Shown in pieces: positions 53,989 to 62,789 of a DNA stretch of 64,000 nt. The translations under genes and the position numbers were made by a program. The DNA comes from Pedobacter sp. Leaf216 (GTDB lineage Bacteria > Bacteroidota > Bacteroidia > Sphingobacteriales > Sphingobacteriaceae): positions 1 through 64,000 of the forward strand of contig NZ_LMKM01000007.1 of assembly GCF_001421515.1 (NCBI RefSeq), given 5' to 3'. Each line of letters begins with the position of its first letter. Positions within the stretch are counted from its first letter, which is position 1. The notes under the pieces are model-generated. The model searched no databases. It saw only the letters and a list, made by a program, of their open reading frames with translations, and was not told the DNA's origin.

Positions 53989-54543
53989 TTAATCAACCTC
54001 CAAAGTTCCCTCTACCGAATCATCCATGGTTTTTCCGGTAATAACAGATGCTGCCATTTTCAAAAATGCAACTGCTGTACCGTGTTTGGTATCCCAATAA
54101 TATCCTTCTGAAGGGATAACTTTGATCAATGTAATATTTGGATCGTCTTTTCCACCTTGAAACCAGGTTTTAATAAACGGACTCCAAAGTTCATCTATTT
54201 TCGCCTGATCCCTGCTAATTTCAGAGATTCCGTAAATATTTACAAAACCCGAATGTGCACCGGCCTGAAACAATAAATGTGTAAAAGGATCGGTTGAAAT
54301 CTCTTCATTTTTATGACTGTCTTTCATACTCATAAACCAGATGTTCCCTTCATCATCAATTTGTTGGATGGCCATAGGCCTAACAGATAAAGGTATACCC
54401 GTTTTAATATTGGTACAAAAAAAACAGCTTTCGGCTTTGTCTGCCAATTCTCTTAACTTATCGATAGCCGCTTTGCCACCTAAATCTTTAATATTATTTT
54501 CTTCCTGAGTATTGTTAGTACTCCCTTCTTGTGATGTTGCCAT
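53989..54543 (-). CDS. Pyridoxamine 5'-phosphate oxidase-like flavin-binding protein (general stress protein 26 type)
   Basis: A 184-residue split-barrel protein. The segments CFFCTNIKTGIPLSVRPM, DEGNIWFMSMKDSHKNEEI and FVNIYGISEISRDQAKIDELW are typical of the GSP26/PNPOx-like family, which binds FMN or F420-type cofactors and is often stress-induced. I use the ATG at 54543 since the longer frame from 54660 adds 39 non-family residues. Substrate unknown. The 172-nt gap upstream separates it from the divergent 54719 gene. Confidence 0.9.
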   Translation of the reverse strand: MATSQEGSTNNTQEENNIKDLGGKAAIDKLRELADKAESCFFCTNIKTGIPLSVRPMAIQQIDDEGNIWFMSMKDSHKNEEISTDPFTHLLFQAGAHSGFVNIYGISEISRDQAKIDELWSPFIKTWFQGGKDDPNITLIKVIPSEGYYWDTKHGTAVAFLKMAASVITGKTMDDSVEGTLEVD

Positions 54544-54718
54544 AGTTAATATATTTTTATATAAACTACAATGGAAGATGGAGTTTAGTTTTGAGTTTTT
54601 GTTTTGTGCATAGCAGGAAAAGCAATAAGTGCATGGCAAAAGCATTCGGAGTGAAATCAATCCATATTTTGTTGAATAAAATTATAGAACATTTAATGAA
54701 ACAGAATAACTTTAGTTG

Positions 54719-55216
54719 ATGGAAGTAAAAAAACCAAAACCTTTTAACGCTCAGATTCAAATTATAGGCATCAATCCTTATGTATTTGTACCGGAAGAAA
54801 CATTAAATTATATTTTTAATAAGGCCGGAAAAAACAAAGGCAAACTGCCGGTTATAATGAAAATTGATGGCTTTGAGTTTAAGCAAACCCTCATTAAGTA
54901 TGCTGGCGATTGGCGCTTGTACCTGAATATGCCCATGCGTAAAGCTGCTGGTAAGGTTGTGGGGGACACTGCAGATTTTGAAATAGAATTTGATACTAAA
55001 GAAAGGTTAATAGCCGTGCATCCAAAATTGACCAATGCTTTGGCAAAAAATAAACAAGCAAATGAAATATTCGAGAACCTTCCTCCTTATTTGCAAAAAG
55101 AGATTATCCGTTATATCGCCAATCTCAAAACAGATGAAGCTGTAGATCAAAATGTTAAACGGGCCATTCGTTTTCTTTTGGGTAAAGAAAGATTTATCGG
55201 GAGGGATAAACCTTAA
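54719..55216 (+). CDS. DUF1905/YdeI-family (OmpD-associated) protein
   Basis: A 165-residue cytoplasmic protein. The N-terminal DUF1905 barrel has PVIMKIDGFEFKQTLIKYAG and RKAAGKVVGDTADFEIEFD. The C-terminal YdeI/OmpD-associated helical part has FENLPPYLQKEIIRYIANLK. The combination is common in Bacteroidota and of unknown function; some relatives are linked to bacteriocin protection by annotation only. The frame technically opens with TTG at 54716, but the ATG at 54719 is preferred. Confidence 0.88.
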   Translation: MEVKKPKPFNAQIQIIGINPYVFVPEETLNYIFNKAGKNKGKLPVIMKIDGFEFKQTLIKYAGDWRLYLNMPMRKAAGKVVGDTADFEIEFDTKERLIAVHPKLTNALAKNKQANEIFENLPPYLQKEIIRYIANLKTDEAVDQNVKRAIRFLLGKERFIGRDKP

Positions 55217-55253
55217 TCAGAAATAGACATCTTGCGATTATATTTTCAAAAAA

Positions 55254-55281
55254 AAAGCCACTTCAAATGATGAAATGGCTT
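55254..55281. terminator. Terminator between the YdeI-like and TPR-like genes
   Basis: AAGCCACTTC pairs with GAAATGGCTT (one mismatch) around AAATGAT, with A-runs and T-rich flanks on both sides. It serves the convergent pair of genes. Confidence 0.7.
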
Positions 55282-55300
55282 CTCTAAGTATTATTCAAGT

Positions 55301-55840
55301 CTATCGGTAACGAACTTGCTGTTGTTTATCCATCATGCCCATCTGATCTTTCATTTGTTTAATTTGATCAGCCAATAATTTATTTTTATCTGCTTTTTTT
55401 GCTTCGGTCAGATACATGGTTGCTTCGCGTTTGTTGCGTTTAGCCATTGCAATACCCGCTAAACTTAATTTTGCTAAAGCAATATTATGATCCATCTGCA
55501 TACCTAAAGCAAGCGATTTTTTAAAATATTTTTCACTTTGCATTGGAGCAGTTCTGCTTTCAATTAAACCAATTAACAAATTATAATAACCATGTTGAAC
55601 CTTTATCAACTGACTTTCGTAATTGGTAATCCGATCTAAAAACATTTTAGCTTTAGGCATGTTGTCTTTCCTAAGAAACCATTGTGCTAAAAGCATGTTT
55701 TCGTTAAAGAAGTAGGTTACCAGCACAATTATTCCCAATAAGATGGCAACAATGCCCCAAGGCCAAAAGCCGAAAATAAATAAAGCTACTGCGCCACCCA
55801 GTAAAGCAAACCCCGCAATTAATCTGATAATATTTGGCAT
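55301..55840 (-). CDS. Two-TM membrane protein with TPR-like C-terminal domain
   Basis: A 179-residue protein. Two adjacent TM helices (about residues 5-22 and 26-46, MPNIIRLIAGFALLGG and onward) are followed by helical repeats (KAKMFLDRITNYES, YFKKSLALGMQMDHNIAL, LAGIAMAKRNKREA) that look like TPRs. Possibly a membrane-tethered scaffold. I start at the ATG at 55840 because the longer frame adds ten residues. Function unknown. Confidence 0.75.
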   Translation of the reverse strand: MPNIIRLIAGFALLGGAVALFIFGFWPWGIVAILLGIIVLVTYFFNENMLLAQWFLRKDNMPKAKMFLDRITNYESQLIKVQHGYYNLLIGLIESRTAPMQSEKYFKKSLALGMQMDHNIALAKLSLAGIAMAKRNKREATMYLTEAKKADKNKLLADQIKQMKDQMGMMDKQQQVRYR

Positions 55841-55955
55841 AAATTTTATTCTAATTATTTTTTTTTGCAAATATCGTGTTTAAATGGCAGAATTTAGATT
55901 TTAAAACAATAATTTCATTAAAAATTTCAAAGCAACAATAAAGCATCTCACAAAT

Positions 55956-56474
55956 ATGAAAATCCTCTTATCTATAACCCTAATCGTACTTGCAATGAAC
56001 GTTTCTGCACAGGAATTGAATAAAAAAATCCACGATCAAGTCCACAATAAAGATATTCTGATTAACGCCTGCACCCGCGAAGGTATAAGCACTTTTCCAG
56101 AATTTAAAGAAATGTACGATCCACTTTATGCAGCTTACATACCAGATGCAGCAACAATGATCGAACTTAAAAAACTGATTAAAAATGAAAAAATTAAAAT
56201 CGTTTTTGGTACCTGGTGCGGAGATAGTAAAGTGAATGTCCCTAATTTCTTCAAAATTTTGTATGCACTTCATTTCAAAGAAAAAAACGTAGAAATTATT
56301 GCTGTTGACGGTAATAAAAAGGCCGAAAATGGCATTTTAGACGGCTTGGATATTTTAAGAGTTCCCACATTTATTGTTTTGGATAAAAAGGGTAAAGAGC
56401 TGGGTAGAATTATTGAAGGCCCGAAAACAACCCTTGAAGGAGATTTGTTAGCAATTTATAAGAAAAAATCATAA
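55956..56474 (+). CDS. Secreted thioredoxin-fold protein
   Basis: A signal peptide (about residues 1-18, ending MNVSAQ) leads to a 150-residue thioredoxin-like domain with IVFGTWCGDSKVNVPNF. The active site is CGDS, with only one Cys rather than CxxC, so classical dithiol exchange is unlikely. DILRVPTFIVLDKKGKELGR contains the cis-Pro. Such WCGDS proteins are common in Bacteroidota. Function unknown. Confidence 0.82.
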   Translation: MKILLSITLIVLAMNVSAQELNKKIHDQVHNKDILINACTREGISTFPEFKEMYDPLYAAYIPDAATMIELKKLIKNEKIKIVFGTWCGDSKVNVPNFFKILYALHFKEKNVEIIAVDGNKKAENGILDGLDILRVPTFIVLDKKGKELGRIIEGPKTTLEGDLLAIYKKKS

Positions 56475-56825
56475 AATTTGAAAGAATTATGGTTGATAGG
56501 TTGATGGATTACGGCTCATAGTTTGATGGTCAATGGTTCATAGTCTTTTGGTCAATGGTTGATAGCCTGATGGTTTATAGATTGATGGATCATAGTTTGA
56601 TGGTCAATGGGGTTGATAGCCTGATGGTTCATTGTTCATAGTCTGATAGTCCATGGTTGATAGTTTGATGGTCAATGATTCATAGTCTTATAGTCCATGG
56701 TTAATAGCCTGATGTATCATGGTTTATAGTCTTATGGTCAAGATTACAGTCACTCCATCGGCTTCTGCTCAACACCTTACCATTGACTATCAACTATTAT
56801 ACTATTAACCATATTACATTATACA
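56475..56825. repeat. Degenerate word repeat region between the thioredoxin-like gene and ung
   Basis: About 280 nt repeat short words such as TTGATAG, TTTGATGG, TCAATGG and TTCATAG in varying order. The last part (56770-56800) carries the complement CCATTGACTATCAAC. The region can fold on itself and has no open reading frame. It matches the GA/CT-word hairpin class in principle, but with one arm expanded in tandem. Confidence 0.7.
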
Positions 56826-56841
56826 TTTTACATTTAAAAAC

Positions 56842-57522
56842 ATGTCTGCAGCATTAGAACCAGGTTGGTTAGCCGTTTTAGAAGAAGAATTTGAAAAAGA
56901 CTACATGAAAAACCTGAAGTCTTTTTTACAGGAAGAAAAAAATAACGGGGTAACGGTTTACCCTAAAGGGGCAGATATTTTTAATGCTTTAAATACTACT
57001 CCTTTTGATCAGGTTAAGGTGGTTATTTTAGGTCAGGATCCTTACCATGGTGTTGGGCAGGCCCATGGTTTATCTTTTTCTGTTCAGCGTGGTGTTACCG
57101 TTCCGCCCTCATTAAAAAATATTTACAAAGAATTAGAAACAGATATTGAAGGTTTTAAAACACCAAATCACGGGCATTTAACGCATTGGGCAGAACAAGG
57201 CGTATTGCTGTTAAATGCAACGTTAACGGTTCGGGCATCTGAAGCTGGCTCGCATCAAAACCGAGGCTGGGAAATTTTTACAGACGAAATTATTAAGGCG
57301 CTATCTCAAAAACGCGAACACATTGTTTTCTTATTATGGGGAAAATATGCACAACAAAAAGCAGCTTTAATCGACCAAAAGAAACATTATGTATTAACCG
57401 CAGCGCACCCTTCACCGTTTTCGGCGTATAATGGTTTTTTCGGCTCGAAGCATTTCTCAAAAGCAAATCAACTTCTGGTACAGAATAACCTTAAACCGAT
57501 TGACTGGAACCTGCCAGCCTAA
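56842..57522 (+). CDS. ung: Uracil-DNA glycosylase family 1
   Basis: Removes uracil from DNA to start base-excision repair. The 226-residue protein has the water-activating motif GQDPYHG (64-70, Asp66) and the DNA-intercalating [13 protein letters not shown] (His189). Length is normal. Its stop overlaps the alpha/beta-hydrolase ATG by one nt (TAATG), so the two are translationally coupled, though I know of no functional link. Confidence 0.97.
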   Translation: MSAALEPGWLAVLEEEFEKDYMKNLKSFLQEEKNNGVTVYPKGADIFNALNTTPFDQVKVVILGQDPYHGVGQAHGLSFSVQRGVTVPPSLKNIYKELETDIEGFKTPNHGHLTHWAEQGVLLLNATLTVRASEAGSHQNRGWEIFTDEIIKALSQKREHIVFLLWGKYAQQKAALIDQKKHYVLTAAHPSPFSAYNGFFGSKHFSKANQLLVQNNLKPIDWNLPA

Positions 57523-58184
57523 TGAATGTTTATTTTATAAGCGGTTTGGGTGCCGACAAAAGGATTTTCTCAAAATTAAAGCTTGACGATCAACTCAATG
57601 AAATACACATCGATTGGATTCAGCCTAATAAAAGTGAATCACTTTCTTCTTATGCAAAGCGGTTAAGCAATGTTATCGACACCACAAAACCCTTTGCATT
57701 AGTTGGTGTTTCTTTTGGCGGAATGATTGCTGTTGAGATTGCCAAAATTTTAAACCCAACAAAAACAATCATTATCTCGAGTACAGTTTTGGCTGCTCAG
57801 TTACCAATGCTTTATCGTTTTGCAGGTAAACTCGGCCTATTGAAACTGATACCTGCAAAATTCCTGAAATCATCGAACAAACTCACACAAAACTACTATT
57901 TCGGTACACGCTCGGGGAGTGAAAAAAGCTTATTAAGCAAGATTATAAATGATACTGATCCTTACTTTTTGAAATGGGCCATTGGCAGTATTTTGGCTTG
58001 GAAGAATAATATCCGGCCATTAAACACTTATCACATCCATGGCACAAATGATAAGATTTTATATTCCAAAAAAGCAAAACCAGATTATGTGATTAAGAGC
58101 GGCACGCACTTCATGGTTTATCAAAATGCTAAGGAAATATCAGGAATTATTGACCATATTATCTTGAATAACGGAACCGACTAA
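57522..58184 (+). CDS. Alpha/beta hydrolase of unknown substrate
   Basis: A 220-residue hydrolase fold. The nucleophile elbow is GVSFGG (Ser in the centre), the acid probably Asp in HGTNDKIL and the His in SGTHFMVY. The N-terminus [16 protein letters not shown] carries the oxyanion-hole segment. No signal peptide, so it is cytoplasmic. It begins at the last base of the ung stop codon. Substrate cannot be inferred. Confidence 0.87.
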   Translation: MNVYFISGLGADKRIFSKLKLDDQLNEIHIDWIQPNKSESLSSYAKRLSNVIDTTKPFALVGVSFGGMIAVEIAKILNPTKTIIISSTVLAAQLPMLYRFAGKLGLLKLIPAKFLKSSNKLTQNYYFGTRSGSEKSLLSKIINDTDPYFLKWAIGSILAWKNNIRPLNTYHIHGTNDKILYSKKAKPDYVIKSGTHFMVYQNAKEISGIIDHIILNNGTD

Positions 58185-58196
58185 TTTCATCTTATG

Positions 58197-58760
58197 CGTC
58201 ACCCTGAATTTATTTCAGTGACTTAACAGATAGATAGGTGCTGAAATAAATTCAGCAAGACGCAATACTTATCAAGACGTAAAACTCACAAGACACATTT
58301 ACCCCACACGTCACCCCTAATTTATTTCAGGGACTTAACAAATAGATAGATGCTGGAATAAATTCAGCAAGACGAAATTCTTAGTAAGACGTAATATTTA
58401 GCAAGACGCATTTACTCCACACGTCACCCTGAATTTATTTCAGGGACTTAACAAATAGATAGATGCTGAAATAAATTCAGCAAGACGAAATTCTTAGCAA
58501 GGCGTAAAACTCACAAGACGCATTTACCCCACACGTCACCCTGAATTTATTTCAGTGACTTAACAAATAGATAGATGCTGAAATAAATTCGGCAAGACGA
58601 AATTCTTAGCAAGGCGCATTTACCCAACACGTCACCCTGAATTTATTTCAGGGACTTAACAGTTAGATAGATGCTGAAATAAATTCAGCAAGACGAAATT
58701 CTTAGTAATACGCAATAACCCAACACGTCAGCATAAAGTTATTTCAGAGACTAATAAGCT
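58197..58760. repeat. Tandem array of a two-armed palindromic element (5 copies plus a degenerate sixth)
   Basis: Copies start at 58197, 58309, 58422, 58534, 58630 and 58726 (the last degenerate). Periods are 112, 113, 112, 96 and 96 nt; the shorter units lack a 16-nt segment. Each unit has CGTCACCCTGAATTTATTTCAG, GGACTTAACAAATAGATAG, then CTGAAATAAATTCAGCAAGACG. The two outer arms are exact reverse complements, giving a long stem; each arm is also a palindrome in itself. It fills the gap between the hydrolase and the lrp-like gene. It is not a CRISPR array: the segments between stems are repeated, not variable. Confidence 0.9.
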
Positions 58761-58770
58761 GTTTATAGTT

Positions 58771-59241
58771 TTAATACTCCAATGGCACAATCGGTTCCTT
58801 TTTCGTGGTCGACATGATCATCATCGTTTGAAAGGTTTTAACCACAGATATCTTACTGATTTTATCCATAATTAAACGTTCGTATGCTTTGATATCTTTT
58901 ACGTAAACTTTCAATAAAAAATCGGCCTGCCCCGTAACATGATGGCATTCCGTAATTTCTTTAATCTGGTTTACTTCATCTAAAAAGATTTGTATAGTGT
59001 TGTTCTTATGAAAATCCAGCTGAATCTGAATAAAGGTTTTAATCCCTAAACCCAGCTTTTCTTCATCTACCAGTGCATGATAACTTTTAATATAGCCTGC
59101 CATTTCGAGCTTGCGTACACGCTCTAAAGTTGGTGCAGGTGATAAACCAATTTCCTGGGATAAAAGTAAGTTGGTAATTCTTCCGTTTTCTTGAAGAATT
59201 CTTAAAATTTTGAAGTCAATTTTATCTAATTCAGATGCCAT
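58771..59241 (-). CDS. Lrp/AsnC family transcriptional regulator
   Basis: A 156-residue regulator with the N-terminal HTH (ILRILQENGRITNLLLSQEIG, SPAPTLERVRKLEMAGYI) and a C-terminal RAM domain (ECHHVTGQADFLLKVYV). It stands alone, with no exporter beside it. It is divergent from the mntR-like gene with a 127-nt AT-rich intergenic region, and ends just before the tandem repeat array. Confidence 0.94.
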   Translation of the reverse strand: MASELDKIDFKILRILQENGRITNLLLSQEIGLSPAPTLERVRKLEMAGYIKSYHALVDEEKLGLGIKTFIQIQLDFHKNNTIQIFLDEVNQIKEITECHHVTGQADFLLKVYVKDIKAYERLIMDKISKISVVKTFQTMMIMSTTKKEPIVPLEY

Positions 59242-59328
59242 ATGGTGTTAAAGGTATTTGAGAATACAAACATAACCAAATTATATTCTAAATTTTAACA
59301 TAATTTATCATATATATTTTAAATAATT

Positions 59329-59350
59329 ATTTTTAGATTTACCTAAAAAT
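59329..59350. promoter_or_regulatory. ATTTTTAG-ATTTAC-CTAAAAAT dyad, likely MntR/DtxR operator
   Basis: A perfect 8-bp inverted repeat with a 6-nt centre ends 18 nt before the metal-regulator start codon. The TTTAG...CCTAAA form resembles DtxR/MntR-family operators (TTTAGGTTAACCTAAA type). It is expected to autoregulate the regulator/Nramp operon. Confidence 0.7.
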
Positions 59351-59368
59351 AAAATTAGATAAATATAA

Positions 59369-60031
59369 ATGCAAAGTTATACCGAAGAGAACTATCTAAA
59401 AACTATTTATCATTTAGCAGAGAAAACTACTAACGTTCAAACCAATGCCATTGCAGAACAAATGCAAACCAAACCTGCATCTGTTACCGATATGATTAAA
59501 AAATTGGCCGATAAAGGTTTAGTAGATTACATCAAATATCAGGGCGTTACCTTAACTGAAACCGGAAAAAATACTGCGATTGATATTGTACGTAAACACC
59601 GTTTATGGGAAGTTTTTTTGGTTGATAAATTAAATTTTAAATGGGATGAGGTGCATGATGTAGCCGAAGAACTCGAACACATCAAATCTATCGAACTGAT
59701 TGAAAGATTAGATGAATTTTTGGGTTTCCCTAAGGCAGATCCGCATGGAGATCCCATACCTGATAAAAACGGTAGGTTTGCTAAAACCCAATTTATAAAA
59801 CTTATTGAGTTAAAAGTTGGAGATGCTGGTACCATTACAGGCGTTAGTCAGCACAGCTCTGCATTTTTAAAACACTTAGAAAAATTAGGGCTCACTCTGG
59901 GCAAACAAATCCAGATCAATGATGTTACCGATTTTGATGGTTCGGTAGAAATCCTGTTATCCGATAAACAAGTTAATATTAGTAGAGAAGTTGCAAAACA
60001 CATTTTAATCAGCAGTAATGGCAAAAACTGA
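59369..60031 (+). CDS. DtxR/MntR family metal-dependent transcriptional regulator
   Basis: A 220-residue regulator. The N-terminal wHTH has TEENYLKTIYHLAEK and MQTKPASVTDMIKKLADKGLV. The dimerisation/metal domain has VRKHRLWEVFLVDKL and HIKSIELIERLDEFLG. A C-terminal FeoA-like SH3 domain begins near KVGDAGTITGVSQHSS. Its stop overlaps the Nramp gene by 14 nt and a dyad operator lies just upstream. Manganese rather than iron is inferred from the Nramp partner. Confidence 0.93.
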   Translation: MQSYTEENYLKTIYHLAEKTTNVQTNAIAEQMQTKPASVTDMIKKLADKGLVDYIKYQGVTLTETGKNTAIDIVRKHRLWEVFLVDKLNFKWDEVHDVAEELEHIKSIELIERLDEFLGFPKADPHGDPIPDKNGRFAKTQFIKLIELKVGDAGTITGVSQHSSAFLKHLEKLGLTLGKQIQINDVTDFDGSVEILLSDKQVNISREVAKHILISSNGKN

Positions 60032-61883
60032 ATCCTTAAGTGAAGTACATCAAAGCGTAAATACAGATAAAAGAAAGGGCTGGAAGCGGATTTTGGCTTT
60101 TATTGGTCCCGCTTATTTAATTAGCGTTGGTTATATGGACCCTGGCAACTGGGCTACAGACCTTGCCGGGGGTAGCAAATTCGGTTATCAACTGATCTGG
60201 GTTTTACTGATGTCGAACCTCATTGCGCTGCTCCTCCAATCGTTAAGTGCCCGTTTGGGTATTGTTAGGGGGTTAGATCTTGCACAGGCATCTAAACAAG
60301 CCTATCCGCGCTGGGCAAACATTCCACTATTCGCTTTGGCGCAAACGGCAATTATAGCCTGCGATTTAGCCGAAATTATCGGTATGGCCATTGGTTTACA
60401 ACTCCTGTTTGGTTTGCCACTAATCTGGGGAATTTCTATCACCATATTTGATACCATTTTACTGCTCTTTTTACTTAACAAAGGCATGCGTGCCATGGAG
60501 GGCTTTATCGTATCGATGGTTTTTATTGTGGGCATTTCGTTTTTAGTAGAAATGTTTATTGTAGAACCCTCTCTAAAAGAAGTTGCAAGAGGTTTCGAAC
60601 CTTCTATATTAAATGGAGATGCTCTTTATATCGCCATCGGGATTATTGGTGCCACCGTAATGCCACATAACCTGTACCTGCATTCATCACTGGTACAAAC
60701 CAGAAAAATTGAGCGTAGCAATAAAGGAATTAAAGAGGCTTTAAAATTTAACCTGATTGATACCACTGTAGCCCTTAACCTTGCCTTTTTTGTTAACGCT
60801 GCCATTTTAATACTTGCGGCTGCTGCCTTTTACAAAAATGGCTTACATGAAGTTGCCGAAATACAGGATGCACATAAATTATTGTCGAATATTTTTGGCA
60901 ATATCGCCCCAACCCTATTCGCTATTGCATTAATTGCCGCCGGACAAAGCTCTACGGTTACGGGTACTTTAGCCGGACAGATTATTATGGAAGGCCACAT
61001 TAACTTAAGGATCCAACCATGGCTTAGGCGTTTGATTACCCGTTTATTGGCCATAATACCAGCCTTTTTTACCATTTTACATTATGGCGATGATGCCCTG
61101 GGCGGCTTATTGGTGCTCAGTCAGGTGGTATTAAGTTTACAGTTGGGCTTTGCAATTATTCCGCTTATCCATTTCACATCAGACAGGAAACTGATGAAAG
61201 ATTTTGCAATTAAGCCCTGGATTAAGGTATTGGCCTGGGCAAGCGCGCTTGTTATTATTGCCCTTAATGTAAAACTGGTTATAGAAGAAATAAGCGGATG
61301 GGCAAAAGGCGGCAACAACTGGTGGATTTACGTAATCGTATTGCCAGCATTAATCCTGATTGTTTTATTACTTCTTTATGTATTTCTTCATCCTCTTTTA
61401 GAAAAGAAGAAAAATGATGCACGGCAGATGGTGCCACATGGAAATGCATTGGATATTGGTAAAATAGATAAGATAAATTATAAAAGAATCGGTATCGCAG
61501 TAGATTTTTCTAAAAATGACCGGAATACCATTCGTCATGCGTTAATTCAGGGCGGAAAAGAAGCACATTACTTCCTGATCCACGTGGTAGAAACGGCTGC
61601 TGCAAGATATCATGGCAATAACGTTATGGACCATGAAACTCAAAGTGATGCAGCTAACCTTGAAAAATACAGAACCAATCTTGAAGATCTCGGCTACGAC
61701 TCCACACCGTTTATTGGTTTCGGAAATACAGGAAAAGCCATTGCCGATATCAGCAACAGGAATGAAATGGAATTACTGGTAATGGGTGCACATGGCCACA
61801 AGGGTTTAAAAGACCTTGTTTTTGGCACCACTGTTGATTCTGTTAGGCATAAGGTTAACATCCCGGTACTCATTATAAGGTAA
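60018..61883 (+). CDS. mntH: Nramp divalent metal transporter fused to a universal stress (UspA) domain
   Basis: A 621-residue inner-membrane protein. Residues 25-455 are an Nramp transporter with DPGNWATD (TM1 metal site) and GATVMPHNLYLHS (TM6 metal site). The C-terminal 135 residues (from about 488) are a UspA domain with the ATP-binding GAHGHKGLKDLVFGTTVDSVRH. It is overlapped by the metal regulator gene (14 nt). Mn2+ uptake is inferred; Nramp proteins also move Fe2+. The fused UspA domain suggests nucleotide-dependent control of transport. Confidence 0.93.
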   Translation: MAKTESLSEVHQSVNTDKRKGWKRILAFIGPAYLISVGYMDPGNWATDLAGGSKFGYQLIWVLLMSNLIALLLQSLSARLGIVRGLDLAQASKQAYPRWANIPLFALAQTAIIACDLAEIIGMAIGLQLLFGLPLIWGISITIFDTILLLFLLNKGMRAMEGFIVSMVFIVGISFLVEMFIVEPSLKEVARGFEPSILNGDALYIAIGIIGATVMPHNLYLHSSLVQTRKIERSNKGIKEALKFNLIDTTVALNLAFFVNAAILILAAAAFYKNGLHEVAEIQDAHKLLSNIFGNIAPTLFAIALIAAGQSSTVTGTLAGQIIMEGHINLRIQPWLRRLITRLLAIIPAFFTILHYGDDALGGLLVLSQVVLSLQLGFAIIPLIHFTSDRKLMKDFAIKPWIKVLAWASALVIIALNVKLVIEEISGWAKGGNNWWIYVIVLPALILIVLLLLYVFLHPLLEKKKNDARQMVPHGNALDIGKIDKINYKRIGIAVDFSKNDRNTIRHALIQGGKEAHYFLIHVVETAAARYHGNNVMDHETQSDAANLEKYRTNLEDLGYDSTPFIGFGNTGKAIADISNRNEMELLVMGAHGHKGLKDLVFGTTVDSVRHKVNIPVLIIR

Positions 61884-61888
61884 TTTTA

Positions 61889-62035
61889 ATGAAACCTCGC
61901 TGCGTTGGGCAGCGAATAATTATGAGGGTCATGAAACCTTCCTGCCATGGGCAGCGAACAATCATGAGGGTCATGAAACCTTCCTGCCATGGGCAGCGAA
62001 CAATCATGAGGGTCATGATACCTTTCTGCCACCTG
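61889..62035. repeat. 42-bp tandem repeat (about 3.5 copies)
   Basis: Units start at 61889, 61931, 61973 and 62015 with exactly 42-nt period and share ATGAAACCTTCCTGCCATGG and GGCAGCGAACAATCATGAGG. Each contains a CTGCC-ATG-GGCAG hairpin; the first unit instead has CGCTGC...GCAGCG. Because 42 is a multiple of three, both strands stay open, giving spurious repetitive ORFs. It begins 6 nt after the Nramp stop. Confidence 0.9.
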
Positions 62036-62148
62036 CTGCTTGGAATAATTATAAACAACTTGTTTTACCTAATGCAGGGCTAAAATTATGATTGTGCGCT
62101 AAAATTGAACACAACCAAATTGATTAAACAGCACTAAAGCAATGGGCA

Positions 62149-62628
62149 TTATTTGTTTACCACTGTCATTAATTTTTTAATGCCACCATCGCCAGATTCG
62201 TACATTAACAGTTTACCTGCCTGAGAATATAAATACATTGCCGGGTATTGTTTAGGTAAGAAAGTTGGAATAAACATGCGTTTTTTATCCTGCAACACCA
62301 ATACATTGGGTTTCGCATTTAAACCTTTAGCGTATGAATTGAAAAATTGCGGAATAATATAGCCCTCATCCATCGTAATCATGTAAATATTTACATCCTT
62401 AAACTTTGCATAATTGGCATTTAAAACTTTACTCTCTCTTTGGCAATGTTCGCAGGTACAATCAAACAGAATAAAAAGGTTTTTCTTTCCTTGTTTAATA
62501 TCAGTATTGGAAAATGCCTTTCCATCTAAACGGTAAAAGGTAAATTGGGGCAATAAGGTAGGCTGCTGTGCCTTTACCTGGAAAGTGATGGCGAATAATA
62601 AGATTAAAAGTAGGTTTCTGAATTTCAT
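62149..62628 (-). CDS. Secreted thiol-disulfide exchange protein (AhpC/TSA-like)
   Basis: A signal peptide (about residues 1-20, ending FQVKAQ) precedes a thioredoxin-like domain of about 139 residues. The segment FILFDCTCEHCQRES has a CEHC active site in place of the usual CxxC of TlpA/ResA. It probably exchanges thiols in the periplasm or reduces oxidants there. It stands alone. Confidence 0.85.
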   Translation of the reverse strand: MKFRNLLLILLFAITFQVKAQQPTLLPQFTFYRLDGKAFSNTDIKQGKKNLFILFDCTCEHCQRESKVLNANYAKFKDVNIYMITMDEGYIIPQFFNSYAKGLNAKPNVLVLQDKKRMFIPTFLPKQYPAMYLYSQAGKLLMYESGDGGIKKLMTVVNK

Positions 62629-62789
62629 TTTAGATATTTAAACTCCAAACTTAAACGAATAAATACGAACATAATAATATATCCTTAGCTTTTACAAACA
62701 GATGAAAAATTTTAATAGCCAAGTAAGCTTGCATGCACAATATAATGTATTTTAAAGCTTTAGTTACGTTGTAATATTTTAAAAATGAT

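Noticed and set aside
58197..58760. Possible CRISPR array
   Set aside because: Period is 96-113 nt, the parts between palindromes are themselves repeated rather than variable, and there are no cas genes in the window.
61873..62083. Repetitive ORFs on both strands
   Set aside because: They arise because the 42-bp repeat is a multiple of three; protein repeats such as HGQRTIMRVMKPSC have no family-like features.
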